A DNA stretch of 11,259 nucleotides, from the NCBI RefSeq assembly GCF_040290245.1, contig NZ_PSMQ01000053.1, positions 1-11,259 on the forward strand. Reading direction: 5' to 3'. Both the position numbers and the translations under genes were made by a program. Below the pieces are notes generated by a model. The model had not been told where the DNA came from, did no database searches, and saw only the letters and a list, made by a program, of their open reading frames with translations. Source of the stretch: Thermus_A sp040290245. Lineage in GTDB: Bacteria > Deinococcota > Deinococci > Deinococcales > Thermaceae. Below are positions 1-7,400 of this stretch, in pieces (position 1 is the first letter of the stretch; the number at the start of each line of letters is the position of its first letter).

Positions 1-892
1 GGCCGATGCCCATGATCCTGGGCGGGACCCCGGCCACGGCCACGGACCGGACCCGGGCCAAAGGCCGGAGGCCGTGGGCCTTGGCGTACTCGTCCGAGAC
101 GAGGAGCACCGCCGCCGCCCCGTCGTTGAGCGAACTGGAATTCCCCGCCGTGACCGTTCCCCCCTCCCGGAAGACGGGCTTTAAGGCGGCGAGACGTTCC
201 AAGGAGGTGTCCCGCCTCGGCCCCTCATCCACCTCCACCAGGGCCTCCTCCCTTCCTCTTCGGACAAGGACGGGAACCACCTCCGCCTTGAACCGCCCCT
301 CGTCCCAGGCCCGTAGGGCCTTCTGATGGGAGAGGAGGGCGAAACGGTCCTGCTCCTCGCGGGGGATCCGGTACCGCTCGGCCAGGTTCTCCGCCGTCTC
401 CCCCATGCTCTCCGTGCCGTAGAGGGCCTGCATTCTTGGGTTCACGAACCGCCAGCCCAAGGTGGTGTCGTACATGACCAGGTTCCCGGTGGGGAAGCCC
501 CGCTCCGGCTTGGGGACGGCGTAGGGGGCACGGGACATGGACTCCACCCCGCTTCCCACGTAGACCTGCCCCTCCCTGGCCCAGATCGCCCGGGCGGCCT
601 GGGCCACCGCCTCGAGGCCGCTCCCACAGAGCCGGTTGACCGTGCACCCCCCTACCTCCACGGGAAAGCCCGCCAAAAGAAGGGCCATCCGGGCGACGTT
701 CCGGTTGTCCTCCCCCGCCTGGTTGGCGCACCCCGCGTAGACGTCCTCCACCTCCGCCTTGGGGACACCGCTTCGCTCCATCAGCTTCTCCAGGGCATGG
801 GCTAGAAGGTCGTCCGGCCGGACGGAGGAGAGGGCCCCCCCGTGCCGCCCGATGGGTGTCCTGACCGCGTCTATGATCCAGGCCTCCGGCAT
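1..892 (-). CDS. pcaF: 3-oxoadipyl-CoA / acetyl-CoA thiolase (PaaJ/PcaF type), C-terminus outside window
   Basis: Thiolase that cleaves a 3-oxoacyl-CoA with CoA, releasing acetyl-CoA; the PaaJ/PcaF branch acts on 3-oxoadipyl-CoA in the last step of phenylacetate or beta-ketoadipate breakdown. It is cytoplasmic. The 297 visible codons start MPEAWIIDAVRTPIGRHGG. They contain GCANQAGEDNRNVARMA (res 54-70), the nucleophile loop NRLCGSGLEA with Cys89, GVESMSRAPY, and DTTLGWRFVNP, a hallmark of PaaJ/PcaF rather than generic acetoacetyl-CoA thiolases. TAGNSSSLNDGAAA follows. Family length is about 400, so roughly the last 100 residues, with the catalytic His and second Cys, lie outside the window. 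ATG at 892-890 is preceded by GGGGAGGA at a good distance. The gene has its own promoter and operator. The family call is firm. The exact substrate is inferred, because no other paa or pca gene is visible. Confidence 0.88.
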   Translation of the reverse strand, partial: MPEAWIIDAVRTPIGRHGGALSSVRPDDLLAHALEKLMERSGVPKAEVEDVYAGCANQAGEDNRNVARMALLLAGFPVEVGGCTVNRLCGSGLEAVAQAARAIWAREGQVYVGSGVESMSRAPYAVPKPERGFPTGNLVMYDTTLGWRFVNPRMQALYGTESMGETAENLAERYRIPREEQDRFALLSHQKALRAWDEGRFKAEVVPVLVRRGREEALVEVDEGPRRDTSLERLAALKPVFREGGTVTAGNSSSLNDGAAAVLLVSDEYAKAHGLRPLARVRSVAVAGVPPRIMGIG

Positions 893-911
893 GGTTTTTC
901 CTCCCCGGTCC

Positions 912-927
912 TACCGACCGTTTGGTA
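912..927. promoter_or_regulatory. TetR-type operator, match to the PfmR site
   Basis: TACCGACCGTTTGGTA is an imperfect palindrome (12 of 16 positions symmetric) lying over the expected transcription start of the thiolase gene, 20 bp upstream of its ATG. From memory, PfmR, a TetR-family repressor of phenylacetate and fatty-acid genes in T. thermophilus HB8, binds TACCGACCGNTNGGTN. This site fits that consensus at every fixed position. Its place just downstream of the -10 box suits repression. The palindrome is seen directly; the assignment to PfmR rests on recall. Confidence 0.65.
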
Positions 928-929
928 AG

Positions 930-959
930 AGCTTAGGCCCGCCCGCCTCGAGCCGTCAA
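930..959 (-). promoter_or_regulatory. Promoter of the thiolase gene
   Basis: On the minus strand, TTGACG (959-954) is followed after 18 bp by TAAGCT (935-930), which keeps the three most conserved -10 bases (TAnnnT). Transcription would begin near 923, giving a leader of about 30 nt that contains the ribosome binding site. The -35 box lies directly after the stop codon of the upstream permease, so the thiolase need not depend on readthrough from the sugar operon. The same hexamers and spacing occur in front of the sugar-binding protein gene. Confidence 0.55.
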
Positions 960-966
960 GGGTCGG

Positions 967-1779
967 CTATCCTTTGACCGAGCCCGCCAGAAGCCCCCTT
1001 AGGAAATACCGCCCAAGGAAGATGTAGACCAAAAGGGTGGGCAAGGCGGCGATCAGAGCCCCCGCCATGGGCAGGTTCCACTTTACGGCCTCCCCTCCCG
1101 CGAGCTGGGCTAGGGCCACGGTGATGGGTTGGCTTTCGGGCCGGGTCAAGGTAACAGCGAACAGGAATTCATTCCAGATCTGCGTGAACTGCCAGATGGC
1201 CACCACCACGAACCCCGGGATGGAAAGGGGCAGGAGGATGTGCCGGTAAATGCCGAAGAAGCCTGCCCCGTCTATCCGGGCCGCTTCCACCAGCTCGTCG
1301 GGGATCTCCGCGTAGTAGTTGCGGAAGATGAGGGTAGTGATGGGGATCCCGTAGATGACATGGACCAGGATAAGCCCCAGCAGGGTGCCGTAGAGCCCCA
1401 CGGACTTGATGAACTGGAAGAGCGGGATCAGGATGCTTTGGTAGGGGATAAACATCCCGAAGAGGAGAAGGGCAAAGATAAGGCCTGATCCCTTGAAAGG
1501 CCATTTGGCGAAGACATACCCATTGATGGAGCCGAGGAACGCGGAAAGAAGGGTGGCCGATACGGCTAGGATCATGCTGTTTTGGAACTTAGGACGAAAG
1601 GCTTCCCAGGCTTGTCGGAAGCTGTCCCAATTCCAGGGGTTTGGCAGGTGCCACACCGTGTCCAGGGTGATTTTTGAGGGCTCTTTAAAGGCGGTTAAGA
1701 GGACCAAGTAGACGGGTAGCAAGAAAAAAGCCGTGGCTAGAAGGAGGAAGGCATAAAGCACAAGCCGTTCCGGCTTCAC
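967..1779 (-). CDS. Glucose/mannose ABC importer permease, MalG-like (CUT1)
   Basis: Inner-membrane permease of a CUT1 carbohydrate ABC importer, the second of two permeases forming the channel. It has 270 residues, normal for a MalG-type subunit. TM helices are seen at about 8-29, 68-90, 98-120, 130-150, 188-205 and 238-258. The cytoplasmic loop that contacts the ATPase carries the EAA signature at residues 165-184, starting EAARIDGAG and ending RHILLP. The start is GTG at 1779, in a GTGA overlap of four bases with the stop of the upstream permease, and GGAGGT sits six bases before it, so translation is probably coupled. It is the last gene of the operon. No ATPase follows, and the next gene is a thiolase with its own promoter. 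Glucose/mannose specificity is inferred from the binding protein. In T. thermophilus I recall this set being named glcE, glcF and glcG. Confidence 0.9.
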   Translation of the reverse strand: MKPERLVLYAFLLLATAFFLLPVYLVLLTAFKEPSKITLDTVWHLPNPWNWDSFRQAWEAFRPKFQNSMILAVSATLLSAFLGSINGYVFAKWPFKGSGLIFALLLFGMFIPYQSILIPLFQFIKSVGLYGTLLGLILVHVIYGIPITTLIFRNYYAEIPDELVEAARIDGAGFFGIYRHILLPLSIPGFVVVAIWQFTQIWNEFLFAVTLTRPESQPITVALAQLAGGEAVKWNLPMAGALIAALPTLLVYIFLGRYFLRGLLAGSVKG

Positions 1780-2885
1780 CGCCTTACCTCCGTCCTCAGC
1801 TGCCTATAAAGATAAGGCACCACCACCAGGGCCACCAGCAAAAGAAGGATTGCCCCGATGGCTGCCCCCTTGGCGAACTGGTTGCCCCTGAAGGCCAAGA
1901 GGTACATGTAGATGGCGGGCACGTCCGTGGGGGAGTAGTCCAGCCCCGCCATGGCGAAAATGAGGTCAAAGATCTTGAGGCTGATGTGGCCCAAGACGAT
2001 CATTGCAGAGAGGGTAATGGGGGCAAGCCAGGGAAGGATGATGCGCCGGTAAATCTGGGCCTCGGTGGCTCCATCTACCCGGGCGGCCTCGAGGAGCTCC
2101 ACGGGGATGCCCCTAAGCCCCGCGAGGTAGAGGGCCATGGTGTAGCCCGAGATCTGCCAGACCGCGGCCAGGATCACCCCCAAGAGGGCCAGGCTGAACC
2201 CGTGGGGCTCGGGGTAGGGGAGGAGCTGGACCTTCGGCCCAAGGAAGACTGCCCAGAAGACGAGGAGACCCCCACTCAAGGAGGCCCAGAAGGCCCGCCT
2301 CCCTTCTCCTCCCTTGTAGGCGGAAAAGGCCAGAAGAAGCAGGATGCCACCTACCACCAAGGCGGTGTAGAGGGGCAGGTGGTTCCAGTCAAACCTGAAG
2401 GCCTGGTCCCGGCTGGTGAGCCAGGGAAACGAGAGAGGTGGAAGGCCGACCAGGGTAGGCAGAACGTTAATTCCCCCTTTAGGCTGGAGCATCCATCGCC
2501 AGATCGTCCCAGTGACGATGAAGGAGAGGGCCATGGGAAAGAGAAAGACGGTGCGGAAGAACCCCTCCCCCTTGGGGGAGCGATCCAGGGCAATGGCCAG
2601 CGCGAGGCCCAGACCCAAGGAGCCCGCCATGAAGAACAAGGTGAAAAAGATGTTGTTGACCAGGCTCTGGCGGAAGCGGGTGTCTACATAGCCTGTAAAG
2701 AGATCCTTGTAGTTGTCCAGACCGATGAGGCGGATCGTTGGCTTCAAGGCCAGGGCCTGGCTGGGATCCTTGCCCCAGTCGGTAAGGGAGACATAGATGG
2801 TTTGACCAATGAACCCATAAACGAAGATCCCCACCAGGACCAGGGAGGGGAGGAGGACCAAAAAGGCGAGGAAGCGTTCTCTCAT
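1776..2885 (-). CDS. Glucose/mannose ABC importer permease, MalF-like (CUT1), long form
   Basis: First of the two CUT1 permeases, 369 residues from ATG 2885. TM1 starts almost at once (res 5-27), followed by segments at about 79-101, 112-132, 172-190, 200-216, 230-252, 288-312 and 338-360. The EAA loop, EAARVDGATEAQIYRRIILP, is at 266-285. Typical MalF-like subunits of this class have about 290-300 residues. The excess is a block at roughly 140-230, with about two added hydrophobic segments, between the early TM helices and the EAA domain. I chose ATG 2885 because the hydrophobic N-terminus begins there; the longer frame from 2969 overlaps the binding-protein gene and adds an unlikely polar stretch. 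No Shine-Dalgarno sequence precedes 2885: the sequence just upstream is a terminator-like hairpin and its T-run. Confidence 0.88.
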   Translation of the reverse strand: MRERFLAFLVLLPSLVLVGIFVYGFIGQTIYVSLTDWGKDPSQALALKPTIRLIGLDNYKDLFTGYVDTRFRQSLVNNIFFTLFFMAGSLGLGLALAIALDRSPKGEGFFRTVFLFPMALSFIVTGTIWRWMLQPKGGINVLPTLVGLPPLSFPWLTSRDQAFRFDWNHLPLYTALVVGGILLLLAFSAYKGGEGRRAFWASLSGGLLVFWAVFLGPKVQLLPYPEPHGFSLALLGVILAAVWQISGYTMALYLAGLRGIPVELLEAARVDGATEAQIYRRIILPWLAPITLSAMIVLGHISLKIFDLIFAMAGLDYSPTDVPAIYMYLLAFRGNQFAKGAAIGAILLLLVALVVVPYLYRQLRTEVRR

Positions 2886-2888
2886 ACT

Positions 2889-2914
2889 AAAAAGGGGGGA
2901 CCCAAGGTCCCCCC
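2889..2914 (-). terminator. Intra-operon intrinsic terminator / attenuator hairpin
   Basis: On the minus strand the arm GGGGGGACC (2914-2906) pairs perfectly with GGTCCCCCC (2902-2894) around a TTG loop, followed at once by five Ts (2893-2889). That is a 9-bp, GC-rich stem plus U-run, a textbook intrinsic terminator. It starts 11 bases after the stop codon of the binding-protein gene and ends three bases before the ATG of the permease. It probably lets most transcripts stop after the binding protein, or protects that part of the mRNA, so that more binding protein than permease is made. Confidence 0.8.
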
Positions 2915-2925
2915 AGGTCTTTAGT

Positions 2926-4161
2926 CTACCGGCCGATGCCCACCTGGCTGGCGATGGCCTGGGCAGCATTGGCCGCCGCCTTGGCGTTTTTGCCCTGGAG
3001 GTAGATTTCCATTACCGTTCCGAACTGGCTCATGAAGCTTTCTGGAGCCACGGCCCCGTGGACCAAGGAGCCCACGATCCGGTTCATCTTCCAGTCCTTC
3101 ATGGCTGACTGACCGTAGGCGTTGTATTTCCTGGGGTCGGAGTCCAGCCGGGCCGCGATGGAGCCCTTTAAGGGGTTAAAGGTGTCTTGGCCCTCGAGGG
3201 AGCCCACCAAGCGGAGCCAATTAATGGTGTTTTGCCTGTTCTTCGCCCCTTTAGGAAGCCCAAAGGAATCGGAAAGCATCATGAAGACACCTTGCGTGCC
3301 AGGTGAGGGGGCCCAGCCGAAGCCCTCGCCGGGCTTGAGTTTCAGTGTGGTGGACATGTACCCCGCCGCCCAGTCACCCATGATGTTGAAGGCGGCCTGG
3401 CCCTGAACCACCCGGTCCACCGCCTGCTGCCAAGAAAGCCCTGCAGCGTCCTTATTGGCACACTCCAGCACCTTGCCGAAGACCTCCCAGACCTGGACAG
3501 CCTTGGGGTCGTTGAACTTCAGTTTTCCGCTCCAGAGGCTGTTCCACCCCTCCGCCCCCAGGAGGCCCAGGGCCACGGATTCCCAAAGGTGCTGCTGGGT
3601 CCAGTTCTCGCCTAAGGCCAGGGGGGCCTCAAGACCCTTCTGCTTCAAGGCCTGGCAGGTTTTGAGGAACTCATCCCAGGTCTTGGGCGGGGCCACCCCC
3701 CATTTCTTCAGATTCTCCGGGATGTACCACATCACGTTAGACCGGTGGATATTCACCGGAACGCTCCAGACCCCACCCTTGTAGGAAAGGAGGTCAATCA
3801 GTCCTTTTGGGAACTTGGTGAGCCAGCCTTCCTGACGGAAAAGTCCGGAAAGGTCCTCCATCCGGTCGGCCACCACCCAGGTTCCGATGAGTTCCTGGCC
3901 TGCGTGGACCTGGAAGGTGTCCGGGGGGTCTCCCCCCAGCATTCGGGTTTTCAAGACGGCCTTGGCGTTCACCCCTGCCCCCCCGGTCACGGTGGCGTTG
4001 ATGACCTCCACGTTCGGGTACTTCTGCTTATAGAGCTTGATTAGGGCCTCGAGGGCCGGCCCCTCATCTCCCGCCCACCAGGAGAAGATCTCCAGTTTCC
4101 CTGTCTGGGCCAGGGCAGGCAAGCCCAGGGCCACCCCCAACCACAGGAGCCACTTTCTCAT
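2926..4161 (-). CDS. Glucose/mannose (galactose)-binding protein of an ABC importer
   Basis: Exported substrate-binding protein of the CUT1 importer, 411 residues. The signal peptide MRKWLLWLGVALGLPALA ends before Gln19. There is no lipobox Cys, so the protein would be free rather than lipid-anchored. The mature protein opens KLEIFSWWAGDEGP, with the tandem Trp of sugar binding, and continues through NATVTGGAGVNA, NIHRSNVMWY, ALGENWTQQHLWES and MGDWAAGYM. It matches, over its full length, the T. thermophilus glucose/galactose-binding protein of known structure as I remember it (PDB 2B3B). ATG 4161 has AAAGGAGGA just upstream. It is the first gene of the operon, followed by a terminator hairpin and the two permeases. 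In T. thermophilus HB27 I recall the operon beginning with the regulator mlc; here there is none. Confidence 0.93.
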   Translation of the reverse strand: MRKWLLWLGVALGLPALAQTGKLEIFSWWAGDEGPALEALIKLYKQKYPNVEVINATVTGGAGVNAKAVLKTRMLGGDPPDTFQVHAGQELIGTWVVADRMEDLSGLFRQEGWLTKFPKGLIDLLSYKGGVWSVPVNIHRSNVMWYIPENLKKWGVAPPKTWDEFLKTCQALKQKGLEAPLALGENWTQQHLWESVALGLLGAEGWNSLWSGKLKFNDPKAVQVWEVFGKVLECANKDAAGLSWQQAVDRVVQGQAAFNIMGDWAAGYMSTTLKLKPGEGFGWAPSPGTQGVFMMLSDSFGLPKGAKNRQNTINWLRLVGSLEGQDTFNPLKGSIAARLDSDPRKYNAYGQSAMKDWKMNRIVGSLVHGAVAPESFMSQFGTVMEIYLQGKNAKAAANAAQAIASQVGIGR

Positions 4162-4193
4162 ACTTCCTCCTTTCCCCTATCGGGGTCAGCCTT

Positions 4194-4223
4194 AGCTTAT
4201 CAGCGCTTTCGCTTTTCCGTCAA
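4194..4223 (-). promoter_or_regulatory. Promoter of the glucose importer operon
   Basis: TTGACG (4223-4218) and TAAGCT (4199-4194) on the minus strand are separated by 18 bp. Transcription would start near 4187, about 26 nt before the ATG at 4161, leaving room for the AAAGGAGGA ribosome binding site. A CCCC/GGGG inverted repeat at 4174-4185 falls just downstream of the start and could be an operator or a leader hairpin. Hexamers and spacing are identical to those of the thiolase promoter at 930-959. Confidence 0.6.
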
Positions 4224-4441
4224 TCTGCCGCTGTTTGGGCGTCGTTTTGGCGAAAAGACCCGGGTGGGGGGCGGAATGTCCCCGGTTTCCTGACGCTTTA
4301 GATGCCCCTAGCGCTTTGGAAGGCCTGGCTGGGCTCAGGCGTGGGAGGGGTTAGCGGGATGTAGGGCTTGGCCGGCTTTGGGCGGGGCGGTGGCTTCGTG
4401 GTCGATTGCTGGCGGAGATGTTTTTAACTTGCGTTTTAATC

Positions 4442-4455
4442 GTGAAAGTTTTCAC
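4442..4455. promoter_or_regulatory. Palindrome GTGAAAgtTTTCAC, candidate operator
   Basis: Perfect 6-bp arms GTGAAA and TTTCAC sit around a GT centre in the AT-rich stretch before the phosphodiesterase gene. The site is at about -58 to -45 relative to its predicted transcription start, a position more typical of an activator. It is not the Thermus CRP or SdrP consensus as I remember them. The binding factor is unknown. Confidence 0.4.
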
Positions 4456-4487
4456 TTAACTGGCAACCTCCGCACCTCATGGTGTTG

Positions 4488-4493
4488 TAAACT
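4488..4493 (+). promoter_or_regulatory. -10 box of a leaderless promoter for the phosphodiesterase gene
   Basis: TAAACT ends seven bases before the GTG at 4500, so +1 falls on the G of the start codon. There is no Shine-Dalgarno sequence in front of the GTG, which agrees with a leaderless mRNA. The -35 region (about 4464-4470) is poor, which may mean dependence on an activator. Confidence 0.5.
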
Positions 4494-4499
4494 GGTTTC

Positions 4500-7400
4500 G
4501 TGCCCCGAATCCTCTGGATTGTAGGAGATCCGAAGGAGGTTGTCTCGGTTTCCACCCTCGAGGCCCTTCAAGAGACCCTAACCTCAGGGGAGACCCCTCC
4601 GTTCGATCTGGTCCTTGTCCACACCTGGCCCAACGACCGGGAAGGCCTTCTTGCCCTTTTGAAGGAGCACCTTCCCGGGATACCCGTCTACGAGGTGGGC
4701 CCTTTCGGGTATTCCGGAGAGCTCTTCCGCGCCCTGGTGGAAAATGCCTCCGATATCACCTACGTCATCGACGAAGAGGGAGGCATACGCTTTGCGAGTC
4801 CAAACGTGGCCCGGGTTCTGGGGTACGACCCCCAAGACCACAAACGGGCGGTTATCCGGGTTTTGGACTTCATCCACCCCGAGGACCGGGCCTATGCCGA
4901 GGCGGCCTTGGAGGACCTTATCCGGCACCCCGGGGTGACCCGGGTCTACCAGGGCCGCATCCTGGATGCCTGGGGCCGGGTGCGGCGGGTCCGGGTCTGG
5001 GGCCGGAACCTCCTTCAGGACCCCGTCGTCCGGGGCATCGTTTTGAACGTCCGGGATGAGACGGAAGAAAGCGAGCTTAAAGAGCGGCTCGAGGCGGAGC
5101 GGGCCCTTCTAAAGGGCGTTTTGGAATCGCTGCCTGGCGCGGTCTACCAGATCCAGATCCCCCCCGGAGCGGACGAAAAGGCCGTGCTTTCCGGCCAGCT
5201 GGTCTACCTGGCCCCCCAGGTGAAGGAGGTCTTCGGGTATCCGCCGGAGGCGTTTCTAAACGACCCGGCTTTTTTCTTTGACCACCTTCATCCCGAGGAC
5301 CGTCCAAGGGTAGAGGCCAGCCTCCTTGCGGCCTACCGGAACCCCGGTCAGGCGCAGGCGGTCACCTATCGCTTCCAGCACGGAGCGAAAAGGGATTGGT
5401 CCTGGTTCCGGAACACCATGGTCTACACCCCCGAGGCCGACCTTTCGGCGTTCGATCCGCAAGGCAACCTCACGGTCTACGCCTACGACGTGACCCAGGA
5501 GGTGGCAAGGGAGGAGGCCTTTCACTTCCTCTTCCAGGCCCACCCCCTACCCATGTGGGTGTACGACCTGGAGACCCTGCGGTTTCTGGAGGTGAACGAG
5601 ACGGCAACCCAGGCCTACGGGTACACCCGGGAGGAGTTCCTCTCCATGACGATCTTGGACATCCGGCCGGAAGGGGAGAGGGAGAGGCTTCTGGAAAACC
5701 TACGAGACCCACGCCCCACTCTCAAGCGTTCAGGCCCCTGGGTGCACCGCCTGAAAGACGGCCGGGAGATCCTGGTGGAGGTCCACTCCCACACTCTGGG
5801 ATACCAGGGGAGGCCCGCCGTGCTGGTGGTAGCCCTGGACGTAACGGAAAGGGTCCGGGCGGAAAGGACCCTTAGGGAGTCGGAGGGGCTTTTTCGTACC
5901 CTGACAGCCACCGCCCCCGCCCTCATCGTTCTTTGGCAGGACGAACGGTTGAGATTCGTCAACGATACGGTCCTGGCCCTTACCGGGTATACGCCGGAAG
6001 AAGTTCAGAATAGACTGGTTTGGGACTTCGTCCACCCCCAGGACCGCGAACTCGTGAAGAGGTGGGGGCTGGCCCGCCTCNNNNNNNNNNNNNNNGGAGG
6101 AGGTGCCCAGCCGGTACGCCTTCCGCATCCTCACCAAGGAGGGGGAGGTGCGCTGGTTGGACTACAGCGCCGCCCGGGTGGAGATCGGGGGAAGGCCCGC
6201 CGTCTTGGGCGTGGGCCTGGACATCACAGAGGCCAAGGAGAGGGAGAGGACCCTCGAGGCCTTCGCCCGGCTGAGCCTGGCCCTTAGAGGAAGCGAGGAC
6301 CTTCGCCGAATGATGGAGGGGGCTTTGGACCTCCTTTTGGAGGTCATGGAGGCCGAGGCGGGAAGCCTCCTCCTCTATGAGGGGGAGCCGCCCCGCCTCG
6401 TGGAGAGGGCGGCCCGGGGATGGATGGCAGAGCTGGCCGCCGCTCCCCGGTTGGAGGAAAAAAGCCTGGTGGGCCTGGCCCTCAAGGGCGAGGTGGTCCT
6501 GAGCCCCCACCTCAAGGAGGACCCCCGCCTGCGCGAGGCGTCGCGCCCCTTAGTCCCCGAGGGCTGGTCGGGGATGGCGCTTCCCCTCACCGCGGGGCCA
6601 AGACCGTTGGGGGTGCTCCTTCTCGCCTGGCCGGAAGGCCGCCTCCCCACCCCGAAGGAGGTGGAGCGGGCCGAGGTCCTGGCGGAGGCCCTGGGAGGTG
6701 CAATAAGGCGGGCTCAGCTTCGGCAGAGGCTCGCCCGGCAGGTGGAGCGACTGGAGGCTTTGCGCAGGGTGGACCAGGCGGTTTTGGCCTCGATGGGCCT
6801 CGAGCCCAGTCTGGAGATTCTCCTGAACCAGGCCTTTCTAACCCAGGTGGACGCCGCCGCCCTTTTCCTCCTGGACCCCCGATCCAAGACCCTCCAGCTC
6901 AAGGCTCACCGGGGCTTCCGCTCCACACCTCCCAGGGAGATCCCCCTGGGCCAAGGGCATGTGGGCCGGGCCGCCCTTTTTGGAGAAGTGGTGGCGGTGG
7001 ATGACCTGGCCCAAGACCCGGGGACCCACCCCGAGTGGACCCGACAGGAGGGCCTTGTAGCGGAGTGGGCCTACCCCCTGATGGCTCGAGGAAAGGTGGT
7101 GGGGAGCCTGGCCTTCTTCACCCGCAGGCCCTGGGACCTGGGGCGGGAGGACGAGGACTTCCTCCGGGTCCTGGTAGGGCAGGGGGCCTTGGCCTTGGAA
7201 AGCCTCAGGACCTTGGAAGACCTCCTCCGGGCCCAGCGGGAACTGGAGGCCGCCTATGAGCTCACCCTGTGGGGCTGGGCCAAGGCGGTGGAATTACGGG
7301 ACCAGGAGACCTCTGGCCACACCGAGCGGGTTACAGAGCTCGCCTTGCGCCTGGCCCGGGCCTTGGGGGTCCCGGAGGAGGACCTCGAGCACATCCGCCG

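Larger units (their letters stand above)
4162..4499. promoter_or_regulatory. Divergent intergenic region (338 bp) between the importer and the phosphodiesterase
   Basis: No gene is visible here. The left part holds the importer promoter, with a CCCC-TATC-GGGG hairpin (4174-4185) in its leader. Further upstream is a near-palindrome of AT-rich arms, starting GTCGTTTT (4241) and ending AAAAGAC (4259), around GGCG, a possible operator. The middle (about 4261-4410) is GC-rich and shows nothing I can name. The right part becomes AT-rich from 4419 and holds a GTGAAA/TTTCAC palindrome and the leaderless promoter of the phosphodiesterase. I looked for remains of an mlc-type regulator gene and found no reading frame. 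Confidence 0.7.

Noticed and set aside
951..968. AGCCG/CGGCT inverted repeat at the end of the importer operon as a terminator
   Set aside because: The stem is only five base pairs with an eight-base loop, overlaps the stop codon, and no T-run follows on the minus strand.
2886..2969. Upstream ATG 2969 as the start of the MalF-like permease
   Set aside because: It would overlap the binding-protein gene by 44 bases and add 28 polar residues ahead of the first TM helix, read through a terminator hairpin.
4202..4317. AGCGCTTT repeated at 4202-4209 and 4310-4317
   Set aside because: Two copies of eight bases 108 apart in GC-rich DNA are weak evidence for paired operators.
6096..6287. Continuation of the upstream frame past the N run to a stop at 6285-6287
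   Set aside because: The residues after the gap in that frame are low-complexity Gly/Arg; the true PAS continuation is in the frame starting at 6097.
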